In this document: positions 39,544-50,182 of the stretch, one piece after another
How positions within the stretch are numbered: position 1 is the stretch's first letter
How the letters are laid out: each line of letters opens with the position of its first letter
Assembly: GCA_030144725.1 (NCBI GenBank)
Contig: JASKMD010000003.1
Coordinates: 1,042,241 to 1,106,240, forward strand
Direction: 5' to 3'
Length of the DNA: 64,000 nucleotides
From: Haematococcus lacustris
Lineage: Eukaryota > Chlorophyta > Chlorophyceae > Chlamydomonadales > Haematococcaceae
The notes under the pieces: model-generated
Told to the model about the DNA's origin: nothing
Database searches by the model: none
What the model saw: the letters and a program-made list of their open reading frames with translations, nothing else
Position numbers and translations under genes: made by a program

Positions 39544-41323
39544 TCAACACACCCCAACCAGCTTGCATGCCATCATGATGCAGTGTGGGGTAGCAGGGAG
39601 GGCACACAGCCATGCAGTGTTTTGCAGGGTTGCTCTGCTACTCACCAAACATATATTTTTCCTTTTGGGAACAGGGCAGCTAAGGCTCGTTAATTGGCTA
39701 AGGACAGACCCTTTGCTGGTTTGCCCCTTCTCTGCAATGTAACGTGTAGCTCCTTCACGCAACGGCCCAGGCGCTGCTGCCCCCGACCCCCTGCTGCTGA
39801 CCCCTGCCCGACCCCCTGCTGCTGACCCCTGCTGCCCCCCCTGCTCGGTGATGCTGCCCAGGCCCCCTAGCGTGATGTGCCCCTCAGGGCTGCTGCTGCT
39901 GGCCAGGCTGGTGCTGGGCCCTGAGTGGCTGCTGCTGTGTGCCACAGAGGGGTGAGGTGGCTTTTGGGCAGTGCGGCGGCTGTGGCTGTGGTATTGCTCA
40001 GCCAGCTGGTTCGCAGTGGCCAGGCTCAGGCACAGGTCCTCATCCAGCACCAGCCCTGCCTTGTTGCTCACACAGGTTGTGCTCAGCTGCAGCCAGCACC
40101 TCTTTACTCGGGTTCTTGGTGCCCTCCACCACCTCATTCAGCTGAGGGATGCCCACCGCCAGTCTAAACAATTGCAGAGGGTGGGTGAGGCTGTGCAGGG
40201 GCAGGTGAGCGGCTGTGACCCAGGCTAACTCAAAGACTTTCAGCCGCCTCCAGCTGCAGTCTGCGCTAGCCTGGGAGGAGGTCAGGCCGGAGAACCCTTG
40301 CACCTCAAGGCTGGTGATCTGGGTGAGTTCCAGCAAGGCGTCCAGCTGCTCCTGGCCCACCACACATTCACCCAGCACCAGAGTGTGCAGGCGGGGTAGG
40401 TGGGCTAGCTCTTGCAGCAGCGCTATGAGCCCTGGCTCAAGCGCAAACAGTTCTCTGTATTCCACACCCAACAGTGTCAGCTGCTGCAACTGTGTCAAGC
40501 TGCTTACAGCCGCTGCCGTCCTGACCCAGTCCCACTTCACCTCTTGCATACAAACCAAATCATTCCAACCAGTCACATTTAGCTGAGTAAGGGTGGGGGG
40601 TAAGGGCACCAGTCCAGACAGGAAGTCATTTTGCCTGACATGCAGGCGTAGCTCCTGTAGCCTGCTGCCAACGAAGAGTGACCTGCCAAGATCGCCTTTA
40701 TGTGTGATCTTGACGTGCGCGATGCCCAGGTGCAGCAGTGACGAAAGCAGGGGGTGGTTAATGGCTTTTCCCAAGTGACCCAAGCTTATCCTGCCATCCT
40801 GGAAGGTCAGGCTCGTCAGGGAGGGGAAAGATGCGGCCAGGGCTGCGCTGAAATCAGGCTCCCATAGAAGAGCCAAGTTCTTAAGCCAGCTGATAGTCAG
40901 GCAGTCAACTGCCCCACACTGCGGCACTGCCCCCAGCGTCCAGGCAACCATACGGCTTGCATCTGATGCTGCAGCAGCTGGCTCTGCTCTCTGATGTTGC
41001 TCTATTGCATCTGTGAGGCCCTTGGCTGGCCGCAATGTGAGGTGCAGCTTTGGTTCCTGCCTGTTGCGCAAGACCTCAGTCAGGAAGGGAGCCAGCTCAC
41101 GAAGGTTGTCCCACTGGACATCATGCGGGGTTGGGTAGGTGAGCTTGATCCTTGGAACTACCCGCAGCAGAGCTGTGGCCAGGAGCTTGCTGGTCATGAA
41201 GACTGGCAGCCTACTGCTTGCATCCAGCTGGCGGAGGACTGCATCTAGGAGTTCCGCTGGCAGGCCCTGCAGGCACTGCAACTGCTGGCCCTTGTTCACG
41301 TCGCCTGCTGATGACTTCTTCAT
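39544..41323 (-). pseudogene. L10: family-L gene with a 2-bp deletion
   Basis: From the MKKSSAGDVNKGQQLQCLQG Met at 41323, the F-box-like and LRR parts are open and typical (LPAELLDAVLRQLDASSRLP; loops VTGWNDLVCMQEVKWDW and LLGVEYRELFALEPGL). At about 40066 the plus strand reads ttgttgctcacac where all relatives have ttgttgcgctcacac. The lost 2 bases turn NLCERNKAGLVLDED into NLCEQQGRAGAG*. The rest (NKAGLVLDEDLCLSLATANQ and the linker) continues in another frame to about 39544. A partial duplication (ccccgaccccctgctgctga twice) disrupts the end. The truncated product would keep the F-box-like and LRR parts, so residual function is not excluded. Confidence 0.75.
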
Positions 41324-42021
41324 CAGGCCTACGCCGTCATAAAGAAAGCAAAGCAAGACGATGAGTGCTGCAGAGCTCATAACTGTTGGTGCACATCGAT
41401 ACCTGCTGCGAGGCGTAAGCGACGAGCTTTGTACCGGGATATGCGACAACCTTCGAAGTGCCGGATACGTTCAGCGGCGGGGCGGGGCGGGGCGGCCTTG
41501 GATGGGCTCAGCGACGGCTGCACATGTCTATGGTTATCAGCAAAGCGCCCCTGCAGTGAGTTTCGCGGCATTGTCGTTGTGTGACCAGGATGCATGGCTA
41601 TTCTCGGATATACAGCGGTACAGTTCTGTGCTGGGCTCAGGTGACACCATCCATATCTAGCTCCACACCTGTTACCCATATAGATAGTGCCACATCGTGC
41701 CTGGCGCCCTCCACCTGCCCCACTCGCGCAATGCCTGCTGCCTCCAGCCTGCTGCACTGTCTCTATATCCAGCGCCACTGCTGTTGTGGGGCGCTGGCCA
41801 GGGCTGAGTGCAACTCCAGGTAAGGGGGCGGGAGGGCTGTGCTCTAGCCCTGCTGCTACTTTGGCATGAGGACCGGCGTGCATCAGGGGCTGAGCTTCTG
41901 CCTGGAGGGGGCGTGGCCTGCTCCCACCACCTCCCCTTCACTGCTAGGCACTGGGACAACAGCAGCAATATGTAGCCTGACGCACTCCTCATGCCTGACC
42001 CCTTGCATCCATTCCTGCATC
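41324..42021. promoter_or_regulatory. Divergent spacer L10/B7
   Basis: It contains the L-upstream element (aaccttcgaagtgccggata near 41449), interrupted by a short ggcggggcggggcgg run at 41475-41495, then B-type 5' sequence (ccagcgccactgctgttgtg near 41769; donor-like aactccag/gtaagg near 41820). Confidence 0.4.
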
Positions 42022-43565
42022 AGGTTGAGGCCGAGGGTCTGGAGGGTGTGGCCACTGCCCGGACTATGCTCTGGGAACAGGTGCGCGGCCAAGCCTGACC
42101 CTGCTGAGCTCACACCCCTGCCCTTGTGGACCGACCAGCCCAGCTTCACTTTGCCACCCCGCTGCCCCTGCTATACACATACCCGCCTGCCCTGCCCTGC
42201 CCAGCCCTGCCTGCCCTCCCCTCCCCCTGCCACCCTCCCCAGGGGAGGACAAGAACAAGCGTGAGTGCGTAGCCGCCGCCCGCCGTGTGTTCCAGTTGTC
42301 CCTCACCGCCTCCAGCCTGGCCCTGGCCCTGCAGCGGCTGGAGCTGGCCTGCGCCTTCCTGCTCACTGACAGGCTGTGGGCTGTCGCCATGGCGGACCTG
42401 GCGCAGCTGGCGGTGGGCCTACACGCCAACACGGCGCAGAACCGGCTGCTCATGGCCCCCTCCGCCCTCTACAGCCCCCGCCCCGCCAGCCTCACCCCAA
42501 CAGCATCGGGCCCCACAGCCATGGGAGGTCAGCAGGGGCCGGGGTGGGTGGAGAAGCTGGAGCCGTTCTGGCAGCTGTTTGTGACGTATGTGGTGGAGGC
42601 GACTGCTGGCACTGAACACAACCTGGCGTGGTGGATGGCGGCGGTGAAGGCGGGCAATGCGTACCTGCCTAACCTGGTCACCCCGCTGCAGCGGGCTCAG
42701 CCTATGAACGCCAAGATGCTGGTTGAGGCTGCTGCCCAGTCCGTACAAGAGGTCAGTGGGGCGGCTGAGCGGGGGCCGCAGGGGCAGGGCGGCAGCAGAG
42801 GCACCAGAGAGTGCTAGGTGGTGGTAGGAGCAGGCAGCCCAGGGTGCAGGGTTCAGAAGACCTCCTCCTGCTGCCTGGCATCCCAATCTGCCCCTGCTGC
42901 TGGGTCTCAGCCCACCCCAACACCCGGCTGCCTGGTCCTTGTAGGTGCGGCAGCAGGGGGAGGGCGGGTGGGAGGTGCTGCTGGCCATGGCAGGCCGCAT
43001 GCGCAAGAGGTTCCGCTCCACAGTCGCTAAGATCAACAACTCACGCATAGCGGCGGTAAGGAGTGACGCAAGGGGCAGTGTGACATGGGTGGAGGTTTGG
43101 TGCGGGCAGTGTGAGCATGAGGTGTGGGAAGTGTGACCTGCCAGAACCCTGTGTTGAAACAACATACGTGAAACAAGCGTTACCGTCATTGCTGTGTCTG
43201 TTGTATTGTGCCAGGTTGTGTCCAGCCTGATGCAAGCGCTGGTGGCAGCAGGGGAGGCACGCTGCCTGAGACTGCACCAGCAGCTGGGCGCCGCCTGCAA
43301 TGTGACCAGCCAGGGCAACGGCGTGACAGCAGCAGAGACACCCCCTCTTGGTGCTGCAACCACCTCCTCCCCAGCTGCAGCTGCAGCAGCTGAGCCTGCC
43401 CAGGGAGCATCAGGTGCAGCTGGGGCTGTGACTGGTGCTGGGGCTGCAGGGGCGGGTGTAGCTGCTGAGCCTGTGCTGTCCCAGCCAACAGCTGTCTCAG
43501 CCAACAGCCAACAGCTGCGCCACAGCACATGGGCGGGATGCCTGATGCTGCAACCCAAGCTGTGA
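42022..43565 (+). pseudogene. B7: family-B copy, complete E2-E4, damaged E1
   Basis: The E1-like sequence ends at 42080 but has lost about 14 bases (EGLEGVATARTML for EGLEGEAWWGHCPDYAL), a frameshift. E2 42243-42751, E3 42945-43055 and E4 from 43215 join in phase, as in B6. E4 reads VVSSLMQALVAAGEARCLRL, then the Ala-rich tail AAEPVLSQPTAVSANSQQLR to a stop at 43563-43565. An extra partial duplication (tctcagccaacagcc) shifts the frame relative to B2/B8, so the end CLMLQPKL* is novel. Short-tailed type with retained E3. Possibly translatable from within E2; the E1 lesion makes it suspect. Confidence 0.55.
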
Positions 43566-44555
43566 ACCAGTCATCCAGTTCTGAGCCAGGCGCCAAAGCA
43601 GCAGGAGCAGGGTTGGCAGCAGCAGCAGCGGCATCAGGGTCGTCAGCAGCAGCTGCCGTAAAGGTCGCTGCAGCAGGAATGGCAAACGCATGACTCTGGT
43701 GTGTGGCCTGCATTGCGGTGCGGCTGATGCTGCCCCTTGCTCCATCAGCTGGCACGTTGTGCAGTTCATACCACCGTGTGGCGATGCAAACATATTGGTG
43801 GGCATGCCGGTGGCTATTACTATTGCTGGGTGCTGCCAGGCTGCTAGCTAGGCGCTGCGAGCCTGTGGTGAGTGCGTCTTCGGTGCAACACTGTTCTGTC
43901 TCATCTTCTGTGAGCCGTCATCTGCTGTGTGAGCCATACTCTACATGTGTGAACCATTGTCCATTGTCTACTGGTGAGAGCAGGAGATAGTGACGTCTCG
44001 ACGCTGAGATCAGGGAAGGAGACCTGACAGAGGGGTGTAGGTGATGGGATGAGGGTTGAGGCACAACAAGAGTCGTGATTGGTCACAGGCTGCGAGTACT
44101 TGAGACAAACTGTGCTACCTAGATGGCTGGGGAGAGAGGGGTGGGTGTAAAAGTTGCTAGTACACGCCAGTATGCTGCGTTCTGACCAGGATGATTGCCG
44201 CAAGTAGTGCAGGAAACTGTCCGATGTATCCACATTTTGCTCAATGTAAGACTTCCAGAATAGAAGACCAACTTAAGGGGAAAGACCAACTTAAGGGGAA
44301 ACCCCGCCCAACACAAGCCGAGACCTGTAAGTGTAAGTGCATGTTCAGAACATCAAGGCTTGCGTATAAACAAGGGGAAATCCTATCATGCATCCTAGCT
44401 TTGAAACAACCCTGTTTCATAGGGTCTGGGAGGGTGGTGGTTGGGAGGAGCCGGGAATCAAGGGTACATGAGGCACACACTGGCTGACACTACAGGGTCA
44501 ACCACCACTACCCATCACATGACCACCTCAGCCCACCCAGCCAGCATGTGAGCCA
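43566..44555. other. Convergent spacer B7/L11
   Basis: B-tail flank to about 43890, then DNA paired with 25380-26021. It differs by a tandem duplication of gaccaacttaaggggaaa at 44268-44303. No gene. Confidence 0.55.
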
Positions 44556-46136
44556 TCATGATGCAGTGTGGGGCAGCAGGGAGGGTACACAGCCGTGCAG
44601 TGTTCTACTGATATCCGGCAAAAGTGCAAACGGGAACAGGACAGGTAAGGCTTGCCGGTTGGCTGTGGACATAAGTTTTGCGCCCGGTCCCTGCCATCTG
44701 ATGCGCACCGCCTTCACGCAACGGCCCACGCGCTGCATGAGAGCGTGCCCCCCTGCTGCTGACCCCTGCTGCCCACCCTGCCCAGTGCTGCTGCCTTGCC
44801 ACCCTGGTGTGATGTGCCCCTCAAAGCTGCTGCTGCTGGCCATAGTGGGGTGGGTGAGCTGCTGGGCAGTATGGCGGCTGTGGCTAAGGTATTGCTCAGT
44901 CAGCATGTCCACAGTGGCCTTGCTCAGGGTAATGTTGTCATCCAGCACCAGCCCTGCCTTGTTGCGCTCACACAGGTTGAGCTCAGCTGCAGCCAGCACC
45001 TCTATACTGGGTTCTTTGACGTCCCCGACTAGTCGATGCAACCACAGAGGGTGAGTGAGGCTGTGCAGGGGCAGGTAGGCGGCTGTGACCCAGTCCATTG
45101 TATGCGCCTTTAGCTGCCTCCAGCTGCAGTCTGCGCTGGCCCGGGAGGAGGTCAGGCCAGAGAAGGCTGGGACCTCCAGGCTGGTGATCTGGGTGAGTGC
45201 CAGCAAGGCGTCCAGCTGCTCCTGGCCCACCACAATTTCATCCATCACCAGGGTGTGCAGGCTGGGTAGGTGGGCCAGCGCTGACAGCAGTGCCATGGGC
45301 CCTGGCCCACCCTTGTGCCAAGCTCTGTATGCATCAGTGAGCCTTAGCTGCTGCAACTGTGTCAAGCTGCTCACAGCCGCTGCCAGTCTGACCCAATCCC
45401 ACGGCTCCTCGTATACATCAGTCACTTCCAGCTGAGTCAGGGTGGCCGGTAAGGGCAGCAGTCCAGACAGGAACTGGTGCACATCAAAAATGCCATACAG
45501 GCTGAGTGTCTGCAGCCTGCTGCCAATGAAGGGGGACCTGCCAGGCAGGCCTTGCTGTGTGATGCTGGCATACACCAGGTCCAGGTGCAGCAGCCGTGGT
45601 AACAGCAGGGGGTTGATCGCATTCGCCAAGTGACCTATGCTCATGCTGCATTTCTGTAGGGTCAGGCTTGTTAGAGAAGGGAAGGAGGCGGCCAGGGCTG
45701 CGCTGAACTCAGGCTCCCATGGAAAATCCAAGTCGTAATGCCAGCTGATAGCCAGGCTGTCGACTGCCCCACACAGCGGCACTGCCTTCAGCATCATTGC
45801 CACTAGACGGGCTGCATCTGCTACTACTGCAGCAGCTGGCTCTGCGCTCCAATAGTCCCACATTGCATCCGTTGGGACAGCAACTGGTTGCAGTGTGAGG
45901 TTCAGCTTTGGTTGCTGCCTGCTGCGCAGGACCTCAGTCAGGAAGGGAGCCAGCTCACGAAGGTGTTGCCCAATGATGTCATGTGGGGTTGGGTAGGTGA
46001 GCTTGATCCTTGGACATATCCGCAGCAGAGCTGTGGCCAAGAGCTTGCTGGTCCTGAAGACTTGCAGCCGACTGCTTGCATCCAGCTGGCTCAGGACTGC
46101 ATTTAAAAGTTCCACTGGCAGGCTCTGCATCTTCAT
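44556..46136 (-). CDS. L11: F-box-like/LRR protein, mosaic of L6 and L3
   Basis: 526 codons, same length and indel pattern as L6 (MKMQSLPVELLNAVLSQLDA start, extended LLPDISRTLHG end). The two genes align at a constant offset of 18534 bases. Between about 45386 and 45912 the sequence instead carries the L3 variants: PKLNLTLQPVAVPTDAMWDY against PELHLTLQ..MWEH in L6, QQGLPGRSPF against QQGQPGSSPF, DWVRLAAAV against DWVRMAAAV. Outside the tract it returns to L6 variants (HTLVMDEIVVGQEQLDALL). A gene-conversion tract of roughly 0.53-0.70 kb is the simplest reading. Open throughout. Confidence 0.78.
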   Translation of the reverse strand: MKMQSLPVELLNAVLSQLDASSRLQVFRTSKLLATALLRICPRIKLTYPTPHDIIGQHLRELAPFLTEVLRSRQQPKLNLTLQPVAVPTDAMWDYWSAEPAAAVVADAARLVAMMLKAVPLCGAVDSLAISWHYDLDFPWEPEFSAALAASFPSLTSLTLQKCSMSIGHLANAINPLLLPRLLHLDLVYASITQQGLPGRSPFIGSRLQTLSLYGIFDVHQFLSGLLPLPATLTQLEVTDVYEEPWDWVRLAAAVSSLTQLQQLRLTDAYRAWHKGGPGPMALLSALAHLPSLHTLVMDEIVVGQEQLDALLALTQITSLEVPAFSGLTSSRASADCSWRQLKAHTMDWVTAAYLPLHSLTHPLWLHRLVGDVKEPSIEVLAAAELNLCERNKAGLVLDDNITLSKATVDMLTEQYLSHSRHTAQQLTHPTMASSSSFEGHITPGWQGSSTGQGGQQGSAAGGHALMQRVGRCVKAVRIRWQGPGAKLMSTANRQALPVLFPFALLPDISRTLHGCVPSLLPHTAS

Positions 46137-46329
46137 CAGGCCTACATCGTCAAGAAAGATAGCAAAGCAAGACGATGAGTACTGCAGAGCTTAGGACTGT
46201 TGGTGCACAGCAAGACCTACCTGGTGAAAGGCGTCAGTGACGAGCCCACAGGACAGCACAGGATAGGACCTGGGAATAGAATGAAAAGTGCTGCGGTATG
46301 TGACCTCCAACGGGTATGGGCCCTGCAAC
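46137..46329. other. L11 leader and left flank of the foldback element
   Basis: Conserved leader and upstream block as at 27603-27790. The bases ccctgcaac at 46321-46329 form the left copy of the target-site duplication. Confidence 0.55.
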
Positions 46330-46914
46330 AATCAATCCTCCCGGTAAAATGTCAACCAACCTCAGTCGACATTTTGTCACGGAGTTATGTTGACATTTGC
46401 AACAGGCACCAAACAGCTAATGCTGCATCAACGCTGCATTCTCTCAGTATTCGCGTGCCGACTGTAGGCCAAATACTGCGATCGACGCAGCCACCCAAAT
46501 ATGTGACCGCTCATTCCCTGCCAGGCCGGACTTGGGCCCCTGTTGCAGTTGATGTGTGTTGATGGAAAGACTTGACGTGAATCCAAACGCACCAGGCCCG
46601 TCTCCAAAGCAAGCGAATAGGCCGAATTCCTCCAGTTCGCAGAGCTTTGAATCTTAGCGAGGCTAGTTAGCGGCTAGCAGAAGACGACTGAGCGGACGAC
46701 CCAGCAGGCGGTAACGACTCTGACCCAGCACCACAGCTAGCAGGTTCCAGCTGGAAACACAGACAAGCACCCCCATTCAGCACACCATCATGATAACATC
46801 TTCTTCTTTGCAGGCCAAATGCCCAGAAGGCCAGGAAAGAGTGCAGCAAAGAAACGGGTGAAGATACCGCCAGTGCAGCATCCTGGACTCCACCCCCTCC
46901 CAGACTCGCCCATT
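46330..46914 (+). repeat. Left long terminal inverted repeat
   Basis: Pairs with 50183-50785. It contains a polypyrimidine/AG acceptor (ttcttctttgcag) followed by a start MPRRPGKSAAKKRVKIPPV (ATG at 46819), pointing inward. Confidence 0.75.
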
Positions 46915-47089
46915 TGCCTTGCCTGGCTTGTCCCCTGCCATGCTCACCAGCCCAAGGCTGCATCATCAACAGCAGTAGCCACCTTCCTTGCCCTCTGCCC
47001 TTCTCAGCAGCCCAGGGCTGTAGCAGCAGCAACAGCCACCTCCTGCCTTGTCCCCTGCCATGCTCACCAGCCCAGGGTTGCAGAAGGTG

Positions 47090-47385
47090 TGCCCCTCCCA
47101 TCCCTGCCCAGACCTGCTCCACCCCCTCCCAGCCCTGCCCCACCCCCTCCCAGCCTTGCGTTGCCCCTCCCCTCCCTGCCCAGCCCTGCCCCACCCCCTC
47201 CCAGCCCTACCCCACCCCCTCCCAGCCCTGCCCCATCCCCTCCCAGCCTTGCGTTGCCCCTCCCTGCCCAGCCCTGCCCCACCCCCTCCCAGCCCTGCCC
47301 CACCCCCTCCCAGCCCTGCCCCACCCCCTCCCAGCCCTGCCCCACCCCCTCCCAGCCTTGCGTTGCCCCTCCCTGCCCTGCCCTG
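47090..47385 (+). repeat. Left satellite (CCCCACCCCCTCCCAGCCCTG type)
   Basis: About 21-base units with occasional ccttgcgttgcccc variants, the inverse of 49323-50075. Confidence 0.85.
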
Positions 47386-47506
47386 CCCTGCCCCTCCCTG
47401 CCTTGCCCTGCCCTGCCCTGCCCTGCCCTGCCCTGCCCTGCCCTGCCCTGCCCTGCCCTGCCCTGCCCTGCCCTGCCCTGCCCTGCCCTGCCCTGCCCTG
47501 CCCTGC
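47386..47506 (+). repeat. (CCCTG)n pentamer array
   Basis: Near-pure run, mirrored by (CAGGG)n at 49216-49321. Confidence 0.9.
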
Positions 47507-47519
47507 CAGTAAGTGTCGC

Positions 47520-47945
47520 AGTGCAGGCTGCAGGGTAGCAGCAGGCTGCAGGTGTGCTGCAGTGCATGAGCAGCAGCAGCAGGCTGCAGTGCATGTGTTA
47601 CAGTGCATGAGCATGAGCAGCAGGCTGTAGCGCATGAGCAGCAGTGCAAGGACAGCAGCAGCAGCAGGCTGTAGGTGTGTGGCAGTTTAGGTAATAGCAG
47701 GCTGCAGGTTTGCTGCAGTGCTTGAGCAGCAGCAGCAGGCAGCGGTGCATGCGCTACAGTGCATGAGCAGCAGCAGCAGGCTGTAGCGCATGAGCAGCAG
47801 TGCAAGGACAGCAGCAGCAGTGTATGGGCAGCAGCAGCAAGTTGTAGGTGTGTTACGGTGCATGAGCAGCAGCAAGAGCAGCAGGTTGTAGTGCATGAGC
47901 AGTGCATGGACAGCAGCAGCAGCAGGCTGTAGGTGTGTGGCAGTG
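47520..47945 (+). repeat. CAG-rich minisatellite (gcatgagcagcagcagcagg)
   Basis: Irregular units ending ctgtaggtgtgtggcagtgca. A short inverted counterpart lies at about 49075-49205. Confidence 0.7.
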
Positions 47946-48162
47946 CAGTCATAGCCTAGTCAGTGCCCATCAGTCAGAGCCCATCAGTGCAGTCAGAGCC
48001 CATTTGAGAAGAATGTTGCATGGTTCAAAAGCTGTCAAAAGGCTGTCCTGAGCTTCCGTTCAGTTCCATGCCACACAACGTGATTTGTAAGTTGTGAATG
48101 GTCAAAATGTAATGAACAAAACGGTGGTGGTCATTAGCAATGTATCCTCGTCATATATGATA
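47946..48162. other. Unique core sequence of the element
   Basis: AT-richer than its surroundings. A duplication of cagtcagagcccat occurs near 47970-48003. No gene seen. Confidence 0.4.
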
Positions 48163-48705
48163 CCTTGTATGGACAACACCACCACGCGGTGATGCGCTAT
48201 GGCCGCAAACGTGGTAGCCACCTGCTAGATACCCCCTTTGCATGTAGGCATCACGATCATGCTTAGCAAGTGCAGGCCTGGCAGTGATCCACACCCAATG
48301 TGTCATAGCTAGCTGGACTACGGATGGTACCTATAGTGGAGGCTCTCCAGATCCAGCCACATGCTAGGGTGTGGTGCGCCACATGCCCCTTGTATGGACA
48401 CCACCACCACGCGGTGATGCGCTAATGCTGCAAACATGGTAGCCACCTTGTACATACCCCCGTTGCATGTATGCATCACGGTCATGCCTAGCAAGTGCAG
48501 GCCTGGCAGTGGTCCACGCCCAATGTGTCACAGCCAGCTGGACTACGGATGGTACCTATAGTGGAGGCTCATCAGATCCAGGCACATGCTAGGGTGTGGT
48601 GCGCCACATGCCCCTTGTATAGACAACACCACCACGCGGTGATGCGCTAATGCTGCAAACGTGGTAGCCACCTGCTAGATACCCCCCTTGCATGTCATGC
48701 TTAGC
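48163..48705 (+). repeat. 225-bp tandem repeat, two full units and a truncated third
   Basis: Units begin ccttgtatggacaacaccac at 48163, 48388 and 48613, exactly 225 bases apart. Internal marks are accaccacgcggtgatgcgc and ctggactacggatggtacct. The third unit ends near 48705. Confidence 0.85.
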
Positions 48706-49075
48706 AAGTGCAAGCCTGGCAGTGATCCGCACCAAATCCAACCATATGGCACCACGCGGTATTACATTGACGCTGCAACTGGCACGGTCATGAACGCTAG
48801 GTCTATTGTAGACCTTGATATTCGAGTTGCAATTGCCCATCACCGAGGGGATTGTCTTACACAACCAATGTGGTGTCCATATGCGGCTACACAAGCAATG
48901 GCATGGTTAAACAACCGCAAAATGCATGCCTCTTTTTGCATGGAGCTACCAAGACCATCGCAGACCATGCCAGATCTATGCCTTGAAATGAGCTTCCCTG
49001 TCGCAGCAGTGTTGGGTTGCCACTCCAGCTTTGTGCATGCAATCAAACACACACCGCACATGTTGCTGTCCTTGC
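48706..49075 (+). other. Core segment with a weak possible coding stretch
   Basis: Codon-like non-repetitive DNA; one frame reads YYIDAATGTVMNARSIVDLD and continues without a stop into the minisatellite. Not recognised; possibly a captured fragment. Confidence 0.25.
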
Positions 49076-49215
49076 ACTGCTGGTCATGCATGACAGCCTG
49101 TTGCTGCTGCCGCTGCTCATGCACTGCAGCACATGCACTTTAGCCTGGTGGTGGTGCTGCTGCTGCACACCTGCAGCATGCTGCTACCTGCAGCCTGCAC
49201 TGCCACATACCTACA

Positions 49216-50075
49216 GGCAGGGCAGGGCAGGGCAGGGCAGGGCAGGGCAGGGCAGGGCAGGGCAGGGCAGGGCAGGGCAAGGCAGGGCAGGGCAGGGCAG
49301 GGCAGGGCAGGGCAGGGCAGGGAGGGGGCAACGCAAGGCTGGGAGGGGGGTGGGGCAGGGCTGGGAGGGGGTGGGGCAGGGCTGGGAGGGGGTGGGGCAA
49401 GGCTGGGATGGGGTAGGGCTGAGAGGGGGTGGGGCAGGGCTGGGAGGGGGTGGGGCAGGGCTGGGAGGGGGGTGGGGCAGGGCTGGGAGGGGGTGGGGCA
49501 AGGCTGGGATGGGGCAGGGCTGAGAGGGGGTGGGGCAGGGCTGGAAGGGGGTGGGGCAGGGCTGGGAGGGGGTGGGGCAAGGCTGGGATGGGGCAGGGCT
49601 GAGAGGGGGTGGGGCAGGGCTGGGAGGGGGTGGGGCAGGGCTGGGAGGGGGGTGGGGCAGGGCTGGGAGGGGGTGGGGCAAGGCTGGGATGGGGCAGGGC
49701 TGAGAGGGGGTGGGGCAGGGCTGGAAGGGGGTGGGGCAGGGCTGGGAGGGGGTGGGGCAAGGCTGGGATGGGGCAGGGCTGAGAGGGGGTGGGGCAGGGC
49801 TGGGAGGGGGTGGGGCAGGGCTGGGAGGGGGCAGGGCTGGGAGGGGGTGGGGCAGGGCTGGGAGGGGGTGGGGCAGGGCTGAGCAGGGAGGGGCAAAGCA
49901 TGGCTGGGAGGGGGTGGGGCATGGCTGGGAGGGGGTGGGGCATGGCTGGGAGGGGGTGGGGTAGGGCTGGGAGGGGGTGGGGCAGGGCTGGGCAGGGAGG
50001 GGAGGGGCAAAGCAAGGCTGGGAGGGGTTGGGGCAGGGCTGGGAGGGGGTGGGGCTGGGCTGGGCTGGGAGGGGC
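49216..50075 (+). repeat. Right pentamer array and G-rich satellite
   Basis: (CAGGG)n to about 49321, then about 750 bases of gctgggagggggtggggcag units. Higher-order blocks of several units repeat near 49410, 49510, 49590 and 49690. It is more than twice as long as its left-arm partner. Confidence 0.88.
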
Positions 50076-50182
50076 ATACCTGGGCTGGTGAGCATAGCAG
50101 GGGACAAGCCAGGGGGTCCAAGGGCAGGGCAGGGGGCTCCTGCTGTTGCAGCCCCGTCTCAATGTAATGGGCATCGAGGTTT

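Noticed and set aside
46819..50174. Several 140-340-codon Pro- or Gly-rich frames on both strands
   Set aside because: Produced by the CCCTG/GGGCA pentamers and the 21-bp satellite; open in many frames at once.
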